IMG/VR virus record: IMGVR_UViG_3300023184_000194
Span: 1-48,923 of that record
DNA length: 48,923 bases
Strand: one strand, 5' to 3'
Source: a virus
Below, piece after piece: positions 1 to 7,664 of the stretch. Every line of letters starts with the position of its first letter. The first letter of the stretch is position 1. The notes beneath the pieces are model-generated. The model was not told the DNA's origin. It did no database searches and saw only the letters and a list, made by a program, of their open reading frames with translations. Position numbers and translations under genes: made by a program.

Positions 1-2632
1 CGATAGTGACTGTGGCACCTGTTCCGGCAATGATACTGATGGCAGTTCCGATCGGGAATGCAACTGAGCTGTTGGCAGGAATAGTCACTGTGCTGGTTGC
101 TGTGACATATATGTGTCGACCAGCATCGCCTATCAATATTCCATAATTGGCACCTTGTGTGTTCTGTGGTATACCCAGATAGCCCACGCTGTATGCTCTA
201 TTGCTGAGTGAACTGATGTTCACGTTGGCCACTAGGTTTCCACCTATGTTCAAGTTACCGCCGACGCCAGCACCACCTGTGATGATCACTGCACCACTCA
301 CAGTGTTTGCACTTATGGTACTGTTTGAAACAGTGAGTTGTCCTGTTTGGAATATGTTACCAGCAATGCCCATGCCACCTGTAATTTGTACTGCACCACT
401 TACAGCACTGGTAGCAGGTGTGGTGTTTGAAACAGTGAGTTGTCCTGTTTGGAATATGTTACCAGCAATGCCCATGCCACCCGGTGACACAATCAATGCA
501 CCACTTACAGCACTGGTAGCAGGTGTACCGTTTGATATGGTATGTTGTCCAGTTTGGAATATGTTGCCGGTGACACCAATACCACCCGACACAATCAATG
601 CACCACTTACAGCACTAGTAGCAGGTGTACCGTTTGATATGGTATGTTGTCCTGTTTGGAATATGTTACCAGCAATGCCCATGCCACCTGTGATTTGTAC
701 TGCGCCTGTGGTTGCTGTGGTGGCAGGAGTGGTGCCGGATACAATAACATTGGCTATGGTTGTGATATTGCCAGTTGTGAATATTGTACTGACTATGTTG
801 CTGGACAACAAGGCATTGGCTTGTGTGTTACCATATATACTACCTGACAATATGTTTACACCATTGGCAAACAAATAGTTTGGAGCAATAACATTGGCTA
901 TGGTGGTGATGTTGCCAGTGGTTGATATTGTGGTCACTGTGTTTGCAGACAGCAATGCTGTGACATTGGTATTGCTGTAGGTCAATGTGTTGGCTGCTGT
1001 GACGTTGGCACGTAGAGCATTGATCTCTGTTTGTTGTGTACCTGCATTGGCCACTGTGCTGAATGTTAGGTTACCATATGTTTGGTAAGCACCAATATTA
1101 GCACTGATGTTTGTGATATTTGTAGTGGCAGTACCAAGATTACCATCAAGAGTGGTAATACGTCCATTAGCCCAGGTCTGGTAAGCACCAATATTGGCAC
1201 TGATGTTTGTGATATTTGTAGTGGCAGTACCAAGATTACCATCAAGAGTGGTAATACGTCCATTAGCCCAGGTCTGGTAAGCACCTAGGTTGGCCGTGAT
1301 TGTCTGCATTGCAGAATTGGCCGCTGTGACGTTGGCATTGACAGATACAATACTGTTTGCCTGTGTGGCCGCATTACTAAACAAGGTCGTGATGTTGGTT
1401 GTGGCTGTGCCTAGGTTGGCATCTAATGTGTTGATACTTGTGGCTTGTGCGGCCGCATTACTCACACTGCTGAATGTTAGATTGGCATAAGCTTCATATG
1501 CACCAACGTTGCTTTCTAGTGTGATCAGTCGAGAGAGATTTGTGGAGATGCTGGTATTGGCCGCTGACAAGTTTGCATTGATAGTGTTGAGCAACGATGC
1601 TTGTGTTGCTGAATTAGAAGTCAGTGTGGTAACCTGTGCATCAACATAGCTCTTCATGCCTGTGTTGGCAGTGGTAACATTGCTGTTGGTGTTTGTTATG
1701 CTGGTCAGTATACTGGCAATGGCACCACCTGAGCTGGCCAAGTTGGCTGCGATTTCACCCAGTGTGTCCAAGGTGCCAGGTGCTGAATTGATCAAGTTGT
1801 TGATGGCTGTGCTGATGGCTGTGTCAGTGTAGCTCTTCAAGCTGGTATTGGCAGTGACAATGGCCGCATTTGCTGCCGCTATGTTTGCATTGATTGGAAT
1901 CAATAATGTGTAGTCCACTGTGCCTGTTGCGCCAACATTGCCCTGTATGCCTTGTGGTCCCTGTGGCCCTGCATTTCCTTGAATGCCCTGTGGCCCTTGT
2001 GCGCCTGTATTGCCCTGTATGCCTTGTGGTCCCTGTGCGCCTGCATTGCCCTGTATGCCTTGGATACCCTGTGCGCCTGCATTACCTTGGATACCCTGTG
2101 CGCCTGCATTACCTTGTGGTCCAACTATTGGGCCAACGTTGTTCCATGATGTGGTAATGGTGTTCCAAATAAAGAGATTGCCTGTGCTGTTTACGATATA
2201 ACCTTGTCCAGCTGACCCAGATCCTGGTAAAGCCGCAGGATTGGCCACGTTGCCAACCAAGGTCACGCTGGTGCCTTGTGCGCCTGTATTGCCCTGGATT
2301 CCCTGGATTCCCTGTACGCCTTGTGGGCCGGCATTGCCTTGTATGCCCTGTACGCCTTGTGGGCCGGTATTGCCCTGGATGCCTTGTGGTCCTGCCACCG
2401 TGCTGGCATTGCCTTGTATGCCTTGTGGTCCCTGTGCGCCTGCATTGCCCTGCAGTCCACGGATGCCTTGTGCTATTGGAAATCCACCTGGTGTAGCACC
2501 GTCCTGGATGCGTATGGTATTGAGTCCTGTGTCAATCACAATGGTACCAACAGGGCCTGTGTAGTTTGCCGCGGCTGATGTGTTACCACGCTTGAATAAC
2601 ACTTCTCTAATTTGTATATTTGCTGTGGTCAT
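1..2632 (-). CDS. Collagen-like long tail fibre protein, C-terminus outside window
   Basis: The minus-strand frame starts at an ATG at 2632 and stays open to base 1, so at least 877 residues are present and the C-terminal end is missing. The start overlaps the stop of the upstream gene by one base. After a short N-terminal region come two blocks of Gly-X-Y triplets ([10 protein letters not shown] type) encoded at about 2275-2475 and 1920-2125. They are separated by a short beta-type segment and followed by a long Ala/Thr/Asn-rich region with repeated NITT and ANVTA motifs. Two tandem repeat arrays lie at 319-731 and 1080-1285. Collagen triplets and coiled or beta-repeats are typical of trimeric phage fibres that contact the host surface. 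The [15 protein letters not shown] segment near the left edge is a fibre-type domain. The receptor is unknown. Confidence 0.8.
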   Translation of the reverse strand, partial: MTTANIQIREVLFKRGNTSAAANYTGPVGTIVIDTGLNTIRIQDGATPGGFPIAQGIRGLQGNAGAQGPQGIQGNASTVAGPQGIQGNTGPQGVQGIQGNAGPQGVQGIQGIQGNTGAQGTSVTLVGNVANPAALPGSGSAGQGYIVNSTGNLFIWNTITTSWNNVGPIVGPQGNAGAQGIQGNAGAQGIQGIQGNAGAQGPQGIQGNTGAQGPQGIQGNAGPQGPQGIQGNVGATGTVDYTLLIPINANIAAANAAIVTANTSLKSYTDTAISTAINNLINSAPGTLDTLGEIAANLASSGGAIASILTSITNTNSNVTTANTGMKSYVDAQVTTLTSNSATQASLLNTINANLSAANTSISTNLSRLITLESNVGAYEAYANLTFSSVSNAAAQATSINTLDANLGTATTNITTLFSNAATQANSIVSVNANVTAANSAMQTITANLGAYQTWANGRITTLDGNLGTATTNITNISANIGAYQTWANGRITTLDGNLGTATTNITNISANIGAYQTYGNLTFSTVANAGTQQTEINALRANVTAANTLTYSNTNVTALLSANTVTTISTTGNITTIANVIAPNYLFANGVNILSGSIYGNTQANALLSSNIVSTIFTTGNITTIANVIVSGTTPATTATTGAVQITGGMGIAGNIFQTGQHTISNGTPATSAVSGALIVSGGIGVTGNIFQTGQHTISNGTPATSAVSGALIVSPGGMGIAGNIFQTGQLTVSNTTPATSAVSGAVQITGGMGIAGNIFQTGQLTVSNSTISANTVSGAVIITGGAGVGGNLNIGGNLVANVNISSLSNRAYSVGYLGIPQNTQGANYGILIGDAGRHIYVTATSTVTIPANSSVAFPIGTAISIIAGTGATVTI
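319..731 (-). repeat. Four tandem 102-105 bp modules inside fibre gene
   Basis: Plus-strand phrases such as tcctgtttggaatatgtt recur at about 341, 443, 548 and 650, with spacings of 102, 105 and 102 bp (34-35 codons). Copies differ by a few substitutions and a 3 bp indel, so the reading frame is kept. This is typical of fibre shaft modules that expand and shrink by recombination. Confidence 0.85.
1080..1285 (-). repeat. 96-bp tandem repeat, two copies plus a partial, in fibre gene
   Basis: The phrase beginning g-t-y-t-g-g-t-a-a-g-c at 1080 recurs at 1176 and again at 1272, a period of 96 bp (32 codons). The first two copies are nearly identical. The third decays after a few codons. The repeat is in frame with the fibre coding sequence. 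Confidence 0.85.
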
Positions 2633-3129
2633 TATCCGATGACTCCTGAATCTATGATGCCATCGTTTAGCACTAGGTCTTGTGATACACTTTGGTAGTA
2701 TGCTGGCAATACTTGCAGTGTTAGTCGTACTTCATGATTGTCATCAATATAAAGTGGTTGTAGCGCATTGGTAGCGGTGTTGACCAGTCTGGCAGTGAGC
2801 CAGTAAAATTCTTGATCCAGCGCATTTACCGTTTCTACTGGAATGGTAAACTGCCCTAGTCCTCGATTCCATGTAAATGCAGACACAGCAAAAACCGAAA
2901 CAGTCAGCTCATTTATAAGGTCCTGGATGGCAATTTCCATGGTGTAGCCTGTGAGATCAACTGATTTTTGATCTTGATTTTTAGCCACAATGTGGATAGG
3001 GTTGTCAATACCCTGGTAGATTTTTATAGGTCTGCTGTACACAATCCTGTTCCTTGTGGTGAAGATGGCAGGATCCTGCACCTGGACTTCCAGGATATTT
3101 TTATACCAAAAAACGTCGATTGTTTGCAT
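2632..3129 (-). CDS. Probable virion/fibre-associated protein (165 aa)
   Basis: The gene starts at ATG 3129, downstream of a late-type TAAATA element, and ends one base into the fibre gene start, so the two are translationally coupled. The sequence looks like a beta-rich N-terminal domain (IKIYQGIDNPIHIVAKNQD, then DLTGYTMEIAIQD), a pattern seen in baseplate- or fibre-associated phage proteins. I see no catalytic motif, signal peptide or membrane segment. Its position directly ahead of the fibre suggests a structural or attachment role. This is inference from context and no exact family is recognised. Confidence 0.65.
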   Translation of the reverse strand: MQTIDVFWYKNILEVQVQDPAIFTTRNRIVYSRPIKIYQGIDNPIHIVAKNQDQKSVDLTGYTMEIAIQDLINELTVSVFAVSAFTWNRGLGQFTIPVETVNALDQEFYWLTARLVNTATNALQPLYIDDNHEVRLTLQVLPAYYQSVSQDLVLNDGIIDSGVIG

Positions 3130-3152
3130 AGGATACCATCATCTGTATCCAG

Positions 3153-3160
3153 TATTTATG
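3153..3160 (-). promoter_or_regulatory. T4-type late promoter element (CATAAATA)
   Basis: Read on the minus strand this gives CATAAATAC, 23 bases ahead of the ATG of the 165-residue virion protein. It matches the TATAAATA late promoter of T4-like phages apart from the first two bases. Confidence 0.6.
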
Positions 3161-3200
3161 GAAAACTGCAATACCCCGTAGCAGGCAATTAAATAAGTGT

Positions 3201-3842
3201 ATGGATAAACTTGAACAACTTGAAAGTAGCTGGAAAGGGCATCGTGCGTTTGCTGAATGGCTAACACAGCGTTTGCAACCCAAAATAACAGTAGAATTAG
3301 GCGTGGATTACGGCTACAGCTTGTTTTGCCTAGCAAACAAAAACCCAGGGCGTGTGATTGGCATTGACCTATTTGAAGGTGATGCACATGCAGGCACACG
3401 TGAAAAAAATCAACACGAAACAGTGCAACAGTTTGCAACAGACAACGAGTACACCAATGTACAGTTGATCAAAGGCGACTTCACTGAGCTTGCACAGTAT
3501 TGGGTAGCACCAATTGATATCTTGCACATTGACGGGCTACACACATATGAAGCTTGTTTGATGGACTTTGTGAACTGGGGTCCGCACGTGAGCGCCACAG
3601 GAGTGGTACTCATGCACGATATCACATCCTACCCAGATGTTACTCGAGTATTTCTAGAAGTAGGTGCTCAAGCCAAAGTGGCATTTTTGCATTCCGCAGG
3701 ACTGGGCGTGGTCTGCAGAGATCTTGCGCTGGCTCAAGAGATACTAGATCGGTACCCTGACGCAGTTAGCGGCCAGGCACTAGCAGAAGAAATGGTCAAG
3801 CTGAAACAAGACGCCCAGCGGTTCCGTGTTAATACCCCTTAA
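3201..3842 (+). CDS. Class I SAM-dependent methyltransferase (Methyltransf_24-like)
   Basis: This 213-residue protein has the Rossmann methyltransferase order. An ELGVDYGYSLFCLA segment (residues about 33-46) is the SAM-binding motif I, VIGIDLFEG follows as motif II with an acidic residue, and DILHIDGLHTYEACLMDF lies at the motif IV position. The DIxHIDGxHxYE pattern is characteristic of the small FkbM/Methyltransf_24-type group, which often modifies sugars or acts near glycosyltransferases. The gene is on the plus strand, opposite to both neighbours, and its 3' end overlaps the convergent gene by four bases. The substrate is unknown. A role in glycan or surface modification is inference from family habit and the nearby heptose operon. 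Confidence 0.75.
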   Translation: MDKLEQLESSWKGHRAFAEWLTQRLQPKITVELGVDYGYSLFCLANKNPGRVIGIDLFEGDAHAGTREKNQHETVQQFATDNEYTNVQLIKGDFTELAQYWVAPIDILHIDGLHTYEACLMDFVNWGPHVSATGVVLMHDITSYPDVTRVFLEVGAQAKVAFLHSAGLGVVCRDLALAQEILDRYPDAVSGQALAEEMVKLKQDAQRFRVNTP

Positions 3843-4396
3843 ACAGTATAACGGTAGTTGACCATGATTCCCCAGCTTTCGCCCTGGCGAATATCGCTGG
3901 AATCTGCATCAAAGTTTACTGCGTGTAGGCTAGCACCGTTGCCCAGATGGAACTTGGCCACAGGATCTTTACGCTCTGCAATGAATTCACGCACCTGTTC
4001 TTCTGTAGGAGGTGCGTCAAAGTGCTTGCTCAGACTTGGAATAGGACTCAGTGTGTAAAAGTTTTTCACACCTTGTGCGCTGAAATGGCTCACAGCTTCT
4101 TTCAGTGCTCTGGCACCCACACCCATCAGTGCATCAGGCAAGCGAAAGATGGTGTAGAACATGGCAGTGAGTCCTTCGTCTTTGCTGTCCACGAAGATAT
4201 CTTTCATGCTTCGCACCAGGTCGTCACTTATCTTTGTGCAAATCATGCACTGATTTTGATCTTGTTCCTCGTACATCAATACTGTACGTGTGCCCAGGGT
4301 ACGAGATTCTTTAGCAATAGTTGGATGAACAGGGTCGTGGCTGATGAGCTCGAGCCATTGCTTGTCAAATTTTTCAGAGTTGGATGGGATGATCAT
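3839..4396 (-). CDS. Malonyl-CoA decarboxylase C-terminal (GNAT-fold)-like protein
   Basis: The 185-residue product matches, as I recall the family, the C-terminal catalytic domain of malonyl-CoA decarboxylase. Residues 80-127 contain MFYTIFRLPDALMGVGARALKEA followed by YTLSPIPSLSKHF, and residues 145-183 contain DPVAKFHLGNGASLHAVNF then GIMVNYRY. In the enzyme the Ser of SLSPIP and the His of FHLxNGA are the catalytic pair. Here these are Ser117 and His150, so both are present. Full-length bacterial enzymes are about 450 residues with an extra helical N-terminal domain, which is absent here. The reaction would be malonyl-CoA to acetyl-CoA and CO2, or an acetyl transfer by the same fold. The gene has its own late promoter at 4424-4431. 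I know of no standard phage gene of this type. Confidence 0.7.
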   Translation of the reverse strand: MIIPSNSEKFDKQWLELISHDPVHPTIAKESRTLGTRTVLMYEEQDQNQCMICTKISDDLVRSMKDIFVDSKDEGLTAMFYTIFRLPDALMGVGARALKEAVSHFSAQGVKNFYTLSPIPSLSKHFDAPPTEEQVREFIAERKDPVAKFHLGNGASLHAVNFDADSSDIRQGESWGIMVNYRYTV

Positions 4397-4423
4397 GGAA
4401 ATTTCCTGGTTGAGTTATGTGCG

Positions 4424-4431
4424 TATTTATA
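4424..4431 (-). promoter_or_regulatory. Late promoter, exact TATAAATA
   Basis: The minus strand reads TATAAATAC, the exact T4 late promoter octamer, 28 bases before the ATG of the malonyl-CoA-decarboxylase-like gene. An AGGAA ribosome site lies between them. Confidence 0.75.
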
Positions 4432-4455
4432 CTGTGGTGCAAAAACAGAGGTCAA

Positions 4456-4502
4456 AAGAAAAACCCTGACGTGCATGGATGATCAATCCGCAGAGGTCAG
4501 GG
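4456..4502 (-). terminator. Intrinsic terminator after tRNA-Ser and the heptose operon
   Basis: On the minus strand CCCTGAC and GTCAGGG arms (4496-4502 and 4464-4470) enclose a loop of about 25 bases and are followed by TTTTTCTTTT. It lies just after tRNA-Ser and before the late promoter of the next gene. Confidence 0.65.
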
Positions 4503-4511
4503 CCGTGTTAT

Positions 4512-4601
4512 TGGCGGAAGTGGTAGGATTCGAACCCACGGTGCCTTTCGACACTTCAGTTTTCAAGACTGCTGCCTTAAGCCATGCTCAGCCACACTTC
4601 C
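4512..4601 (-). tRNA. tRNA-Ser (UGA)
   Basis: Acceptor GGAAGTG pairs with CACTTCC and the CCA end is encoded. The anticodon loop is CTTGAAA and a long variable arm marks it as class II serine. It lies only one base after the stop of the asparagine-synthetase-like gene, so it is probably cut out of that operon transcript. Confidence 0.93.
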
Positions 4602-4602
4602 A

Positions 4603-5772
4603 TTATCTTGATAGGAACTCGTACAGTTTGTATATTGCTGTGCGGTCCATGTTTTTATGCTTGACTAGATAGCCAAGTAACTCAGGCTCATTGCGAGCTA
4701 TGAGTAATTTTTGTATTTTGGCATCAACGATAGATTCAATTATATGTTGTTGGTCGTCCATACTGAGTATTAGCTTGAGTATGCCAATGTCCTTGAACGG
4801 AGTAAACGTTAGTGTTTGCCCAAGGTGCCAGTGCTGGTGATCGTTAATGCACATCCGCAGAATATAGTCCGCAGTTGTTTCTCTACTTTGTATTGCCTTT
4901 TGTATTTGTTCGTCCTGTACTTGTCGCTTGTACAGGGCTGATTTCTCTATGCCCCGAAAGTACTGGTAGTGATAATGATCAGGGGTTAACACCTGCTCCA
5001 TGCTCTTGCCCAAGTGCATGAGCATGATATTTGCTGTTGCTGGTCCACGCAAAAAATATTCATCTCCGCAAGCACCAGTCACAAGCATGGTAGGCTCACG
5101 GTAGTGATGAATCTGTGTATAGCCCCAATGGGCTTTTAGTTCGTTGTCAAACTCGCATGTGAACTGATCATAGTCATAATGTTCTCCACACACAAGTTCA
5201 AATGGTATTTCTAATGCTCGCAAGTAACTGATGCATGTTAGCGTATCAATTCCGCCCGAAAAGAACACTCGGATATTGTCTGTGTTGAGTGCCAACCACT
5301 GAAAACGAGCAGTTAACATATTATGTATTTCGTCCAACACGCTGTAGATTGACTGTGGGTCTATGCCAGGCACAGCACCCCAGCGATGTTCAAGTATTGT
5401 GCTGGTCATGACAACCCAGGCATCTGCCCAGACATTCTGACCTGTCACACCCATGTTGCCTAGTTCAAACTTGTCATCGTTACGCCACAGTGGTGTAGCT
5501 CTTGATGTATCGTTTGTGACCACAACTGCACCGTCGTTCTTGGCCAGCACCGCAACAAAGCTACCTGTGTAACAGGGCTCAGGGTCCTGCATGAGCTTGG
5601 TAGCAAAATACTGGCTAAGTCCATGTTCATGACAGTAGCCTTTGATGTAAGCAAAGCCATGCTCTGTCCAGATCTCTGTCCATCCTGTATCGCAGTTCAA
5701 CCACAGATTATCTCTAAGCAGAAACTGCACAGGAAATCGCATGTCCTGCTCTGGTGCTATGCGAAAGAACAT
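4603..5772 (-). CDS. Asparagine-synthetase-like PP-loop amidotransferase
   Basis: In this 389-residue protein the PP-loop ATP-pyrophosphatase motif FFSGGIDTLTC sits near residue 170. It is preceded by a weak beta-rich N-terminal half (GSFVAVLAKNDGAVVVTNDTSRATPLW) like the glutaminase-type domain of AsnB. The sequence starts MFFRIAP and lacks the Cys2 nucleophile of a working class II glutaminase, so it may use free ammonia or only adenylate its substrate. VTGACGDEYFLRGP resembles the second AsnB synthetase motif. It is the last protein gene of the HldE-cupin operon, overlapping the cupin stop by one base. The substrate is unknown. Amidation of a sugar-linked acid or an amino acid is inference. 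Confidence 0.7.
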   Translation of the reverse strand: MFFRIAPEQDMRFPVQFLLRDNLWLNCDTGWTEIWTEHGFAYIKGYCHEHGLSQYFATKLMQDPEPCYTGSFVAVLAKNDGAVVVTNDTSRATPLWRNDDKFELGNMGVTGQNVWADAWVVMTSTILEHRWGAVPGIDPQSIYSVLDEIHNMLTARFQWLALNTDNIRVFFSGGIDTLTCISYLRALEIPFELVCGEHYDYDQFTCEFDNELKAHWGYTQIHHYREPTMLVTGACGDEYFLRGPATANIMLMHLGKSMEQVLTPDHYHYQYFRGIEKSALYKRQVQDEQIQKAIQSRETTADYILRMCINDHQHWHLGQTLTFTPFKDIGILKLILSMDDQQHIIESIVDAKIQKLLIARNEPELLGYLVKHKNMDRTAIYKLYEFLSR

Positions 5773-6131
5773 TACGTTTGACTGTCGCCTTTGCCCACTC
5801 TGTAGTTGTCTTCCACTGAGTCTGGTGTGCTGACCTCAATTACTGTGCCTGCTTCAAGACATTCCAACTGATGTGGCTTGCAGGGTTCGTTGTGCCATAC
5901 TGCACCATCACGCAGTTCTTTTTCATGGTGTTCAGCAGTGGCAGTGTCAATCCAGCGCACAATAAACCGTCCTGATTGTACATACCAGGTTTCTTCTTTG
6001 AACTGATGAAAGTGCATACTGAACTTTGCACCTGCATTGAAGTTCATGAACTTGCCGCAGTACTTGTCATTGGTGGCCCAGATAAACTCTGAACCCCACC
6101 CCTTGGGTACTAGTCCTTTTAACTGTGTCAT
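5772..6131 (-). CDS. Single-domain cupin, sugar-isomerase type
   Basis: This 119-residue protein carries the cupin pattern. KGWGSEFIW lies near the N-terminus, the metal-binding FSMHFHQFKEETWYVQSGRF near residues 36-55, and HQLECLEAGTVIEVSTP near 90-106. The opening resembles the cupin domain of type II mannose-6-phosphate isomerases and related sugar-binding cupins. Its start overlaps the stop of the HldE kinase gene (ATGA), and its stop touches the asparagine-synthetase-like gene, so it belongs to the sugar-activation operon. It may bind or isomerise a sugar phosphate. The exact reaction is not readable. Confidence 0.72.
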   Translation of the reverse strand: MTQLKGLVPKGWGSEFIWATNDKYCGKFMNFNAGAKFSMHFHQFKEETWYVQSGRFIVRWIDTATAEHHEKELRDGAVWHNEPCKPHQLECLEAGTVIEVSTPDSVEDNYRVGKGDSQT

Positions 6132-6877
6132 TTGATTTCCTCTAATCGGGGTGCGTACACACCTGTGTGTTGTACAGTGACGGCGCTGGCCCGAATAGCA
6201 AATTGAATTGCTTGGCTCATGTCACCGTCTGTATTTAGATATTCATATGCCAGTGCGGCAAGGAATGTATCACCGGCTCCACACACGTCAGTAACGTCTA
6301 TTTCAGGCGCCGGATACATGACAAAATTGTGCAAAGCGCCTGCTTTGCCCAGCGTTACAATCATGTCAGTACAATCGCTGTGTCTTGCCTTGTATTCAAC
6401 TTCGTTGATCTTTACAATGCAACCTTCAAATCGTTTTAGGTCCTGCTTCTTGGTGTCAATGAAAATAGGACCTGGAAATTCTCTACGTAGTTCTTCTACC
6501 AGTTCGTATGTGATCAAGCCTTTGTTGTAGTCGCTGATCACAATGGCATGATACACTTGTGGTATTGCTGTTTCAAACACTAGCGGATCGTTTTTGACAT
6601 CAGCATCAATGCGAACAATCTGTTGCTTGCTACGACTGTCAATCAGTCTGGTCTTTGTGCCTTCTTGCCCTGTGATAAAATTTGCAGTCAGCCCAAGTGC
6701 TTTGAGATTTTCATATACATTGGACGCCATGCCCGGACGGGTTTCTTCATGTGCAGGCACAAACACAGGAACAGGAGCTTCTGGACTCATGCGATCAACT
6801 GTGCCGTATTGATAAACGTCTAAACAACTGTCACCTAGTAACAATATGTTGAATTGCTTTTGTACTGGAGTACTCAT
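6128..6877 (-). CDS. hldE: HldE kinase-domain homologue (PfkB family)
   Basis: The gene encodes 249 residues from the ATG at 6877. A TTG twelve bases upstream is a weaker start. PfkB-family features are seen: LLLGDSCLDVYQYGTVDRMSPEAPVPV near the N-terminus, VISDYNKGLI in the middle, and the C-terminal DVCGAGDTFLAALA with the catalytic Asp of the GAGD motif. DRMSPEAPVPVF is the signature of the heptose-7-phosphate kinase domain of HldE. The known reaction is phosphorylation of heptose-7-phosphate to the 1,7-bisphosphate, a step toward ADP-heptose for lipopolysaccharide. The family is usually about 310 residues for this domain, so this copy is compact. It overlaps the nucleotidyltransferase gene by 47 bases. 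Confidence 0.82.
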   Translation of the reverse strand: MSTPVQKQFNILLLGDSCLDVYQYGTVDRMSPEAPVPVFVPAHEETRPGMASNVYENLKALGLTANFITGQEGTKTRLIDSRSKQQIVRIDADVKNDPLVFETAIPQVYHAIVISDYNKGLITYELVEELRREFPGPIFIDTKKQDLKRFEGCIVKINEVEYKARHSDCTDMIVTLGKAGALHNFVMYPAPEIDVTDVCGAGDTFLAALAYEYLNTDGDMSQAIQFAIRASAVTVQHTGVYAPRLEEIK

Positions 6878-7226
6878 CAAGTCTTTCAAAAAATTCTATG
6901 TGTGGCACGTGCTCTTCTCCAATGATTGGACGCCCACGGTAATCACTGCCTTTGACCATGATGTCTGGTTCGCTGGTTTGAATAAGGTATTCTAGTTCTT
7001 GATCTGTGTCAAAGGTACATACCTTGCTCACATACTTTAGACCTTGTAGCATTAGTCGGCGTTCGTCTTGATTAAAGAACGGACGACCTGCGCCTTTCAG
7101 CTGGCGTACCCGACGGTCTGTGTCAATGGCAACTGTGACTTGACCAAGACTGGCCGCATACTGCAACAACATCACATGGCCTGGATGCAGGATATCAAAC
7201 GTACCATTAACAAAAACTCTATTCAT
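6831..7226 (-). CDS. hldE: HldE nucleotidyltransferase-domain homologue
   Basis: The product is 131 residues from the second of two adjacent ATGs (7226). The first is at 7229. It has VFVNGTFDILHPGHVMLLQ with the HxGH nucleotide-binding motif, and DIMVKGSDYRGRPIIGEE, as in the heptose-1-phosphate adenylyltransferase half of HldE. In bacteria the two halves are normally fused, kinase first. Here they are separate genes in reversed order. Together they would convert heptose-7-phosphate toward ADP-heptose, with GmhA, GmhB and HldD steps coming from the host. The promoter at 7233-7261 puts the predicted transcript start on the ATG. Confidence 0.82.
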   Translation of the reverse strand: MNRVFVNGTFDILHPGHVMLLQYAASLGQVTVAIDTDRRVRQLKGAGRPFFNQDERRLMLQGLKYVSKVCTFDTDQELEYLIQTSEPDIMVKGSDYRGRPIIGEEHVPHIEFFERLDEYSSTKAIQHIVTR

Positions 7227-7232
7227 CATAAC

Positions 7233-7261
7233 AGTATATAGTACTGCACAAAGCTAGTCAA
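7233..7261 (-). promoter_or_regulatory. sigma70 promoter of the heptose operon, leaderless start
   Basis: On the minus strand TTGACT (7261-7256), a 17-base spacer and TATACT (7238-7233) are present. Six bases further the second ATG of the nucleotidyltransferase gene begins, so the expected +1 is its A. Confidence 0.7.
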
Positions 7262-7267
7262 CAATAT

Positions 7268-7341
7268 TGGTGCTCAAGTACAGAATCGAACTGTCGATTG
7301 CTCCTTACCATGGAGCCGTTATGCCACTTAACTACAAGAGC
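7268..7341 (-). tRNA. tRNA-Thr (GGU)
   Basis: The anticodon loop is ATGGTAA, giving GGU, and the CCA is encoded. The acceptor has two T-T mismatches in the middle and the T-stem has one mismatch, so it is a slightly degraded fold. Confidence 0.82.
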
Positions 7342-7342
7342 G

Positions 7343-7420
7343 TGGTACCCCCGCTCGGAGTCGAACCGAGAGAATTTCTCCTTTTGAGAGAGACGACTTT
7401 GCCAATTTGTCCACAGGGGC
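7343..7420 (-). tRNA. tRNA with Leu anticodon (CAA) but short variable loop
   Basis: Acceptor GCCCCTG pairs with CGGGGGT, the T-arm is CTCGG/CCGAG with loop TTCGACT, and CCA is encoded. The anticodon loop CTCAAAA gives CAA (Leu), yet only about six bases separate the anticodon stem from the T-stem. Bacterial leucine tRNAs normally have a long variable arm, and the two other Leu tRNAs of this window do. Confidence 0.75.
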
Positions 7421-7584
7421 GTTATAGGTTTTCCAAGTGCCCAACTATCCGGGTGGCCCGGCCTTGCTGGATTGTCTCGTAAGGGCAAGTCTTTGCTGAC
7501 CACAAATAGCCATCTTGCGTTGTCACCGAGCAGCCACTCGGCTAGACTAAGTGGGACTCAAACCCTACGTCTATCTCAGAAACT
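7421..7584 (-). other. Non-coding stretch with stable hairpins between tRNAs
   Basis: There is no tRNA or credible ORF in these 164 bases. On the minus strand a T-arm-like GGGTTTGAGTCCC, a perfect CCGAG/CTCGG hairpin and a CCGGG-CCA-CCCGG hairpin are visible. It may be a tRNA remnant or a processed structured RNA. Confidence 0.4.
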
Positions 7585-7660
7585 TGGTGGATGTAGTTGG
7601 ACTCGAACCAACGATCTTTTCCGTATGAAGGAACTGCATTAGCCACTATGCTATACATCC
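7585..7660 (-). tRNA. tRNA-Met (CAU), elongator type
   Basis: Acceptor GGATGTA pairs perfectly with TACATCC, the anticodon loop is TTCATAC, and CCA is encoded. With G1-C72 paired it is not an initiator. A CAU anticodon modified to read isoleucine AUA cannot be excluded. Confidence 0.88.
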
Positions 7661-7664
7661 AAAT

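Noticed and set aside
201-878. 225-codon plus-strand ORF with repeated Pro/Met/Cys-rich text
   Set aside because: It is antisense to the fibre gene. Its repeats are the DNA repeats of that gene read on the wrong strand.
319-1285. Possible CRISPR array because of regular repeats
   Set aside because: Repeats of 96-105 bp are contiguous without spacers and lie in frame within a fibre gene.
1894-2564. Cys/Leu/Pro-rich plus-strand ORFs opposite the collagen blocks
   Set aside because: They arise from the reverse strand of Gly-X-Y codons and have no ribosome site or family features.
3947-4672. 241-codon plus-strand ORF across the malonyl-CoA-decarboxylase-like gene and tRNA-Ser
   Set aside because: It is antisense to a recognisable protein and covers a tRNA, so it is a chance frame.
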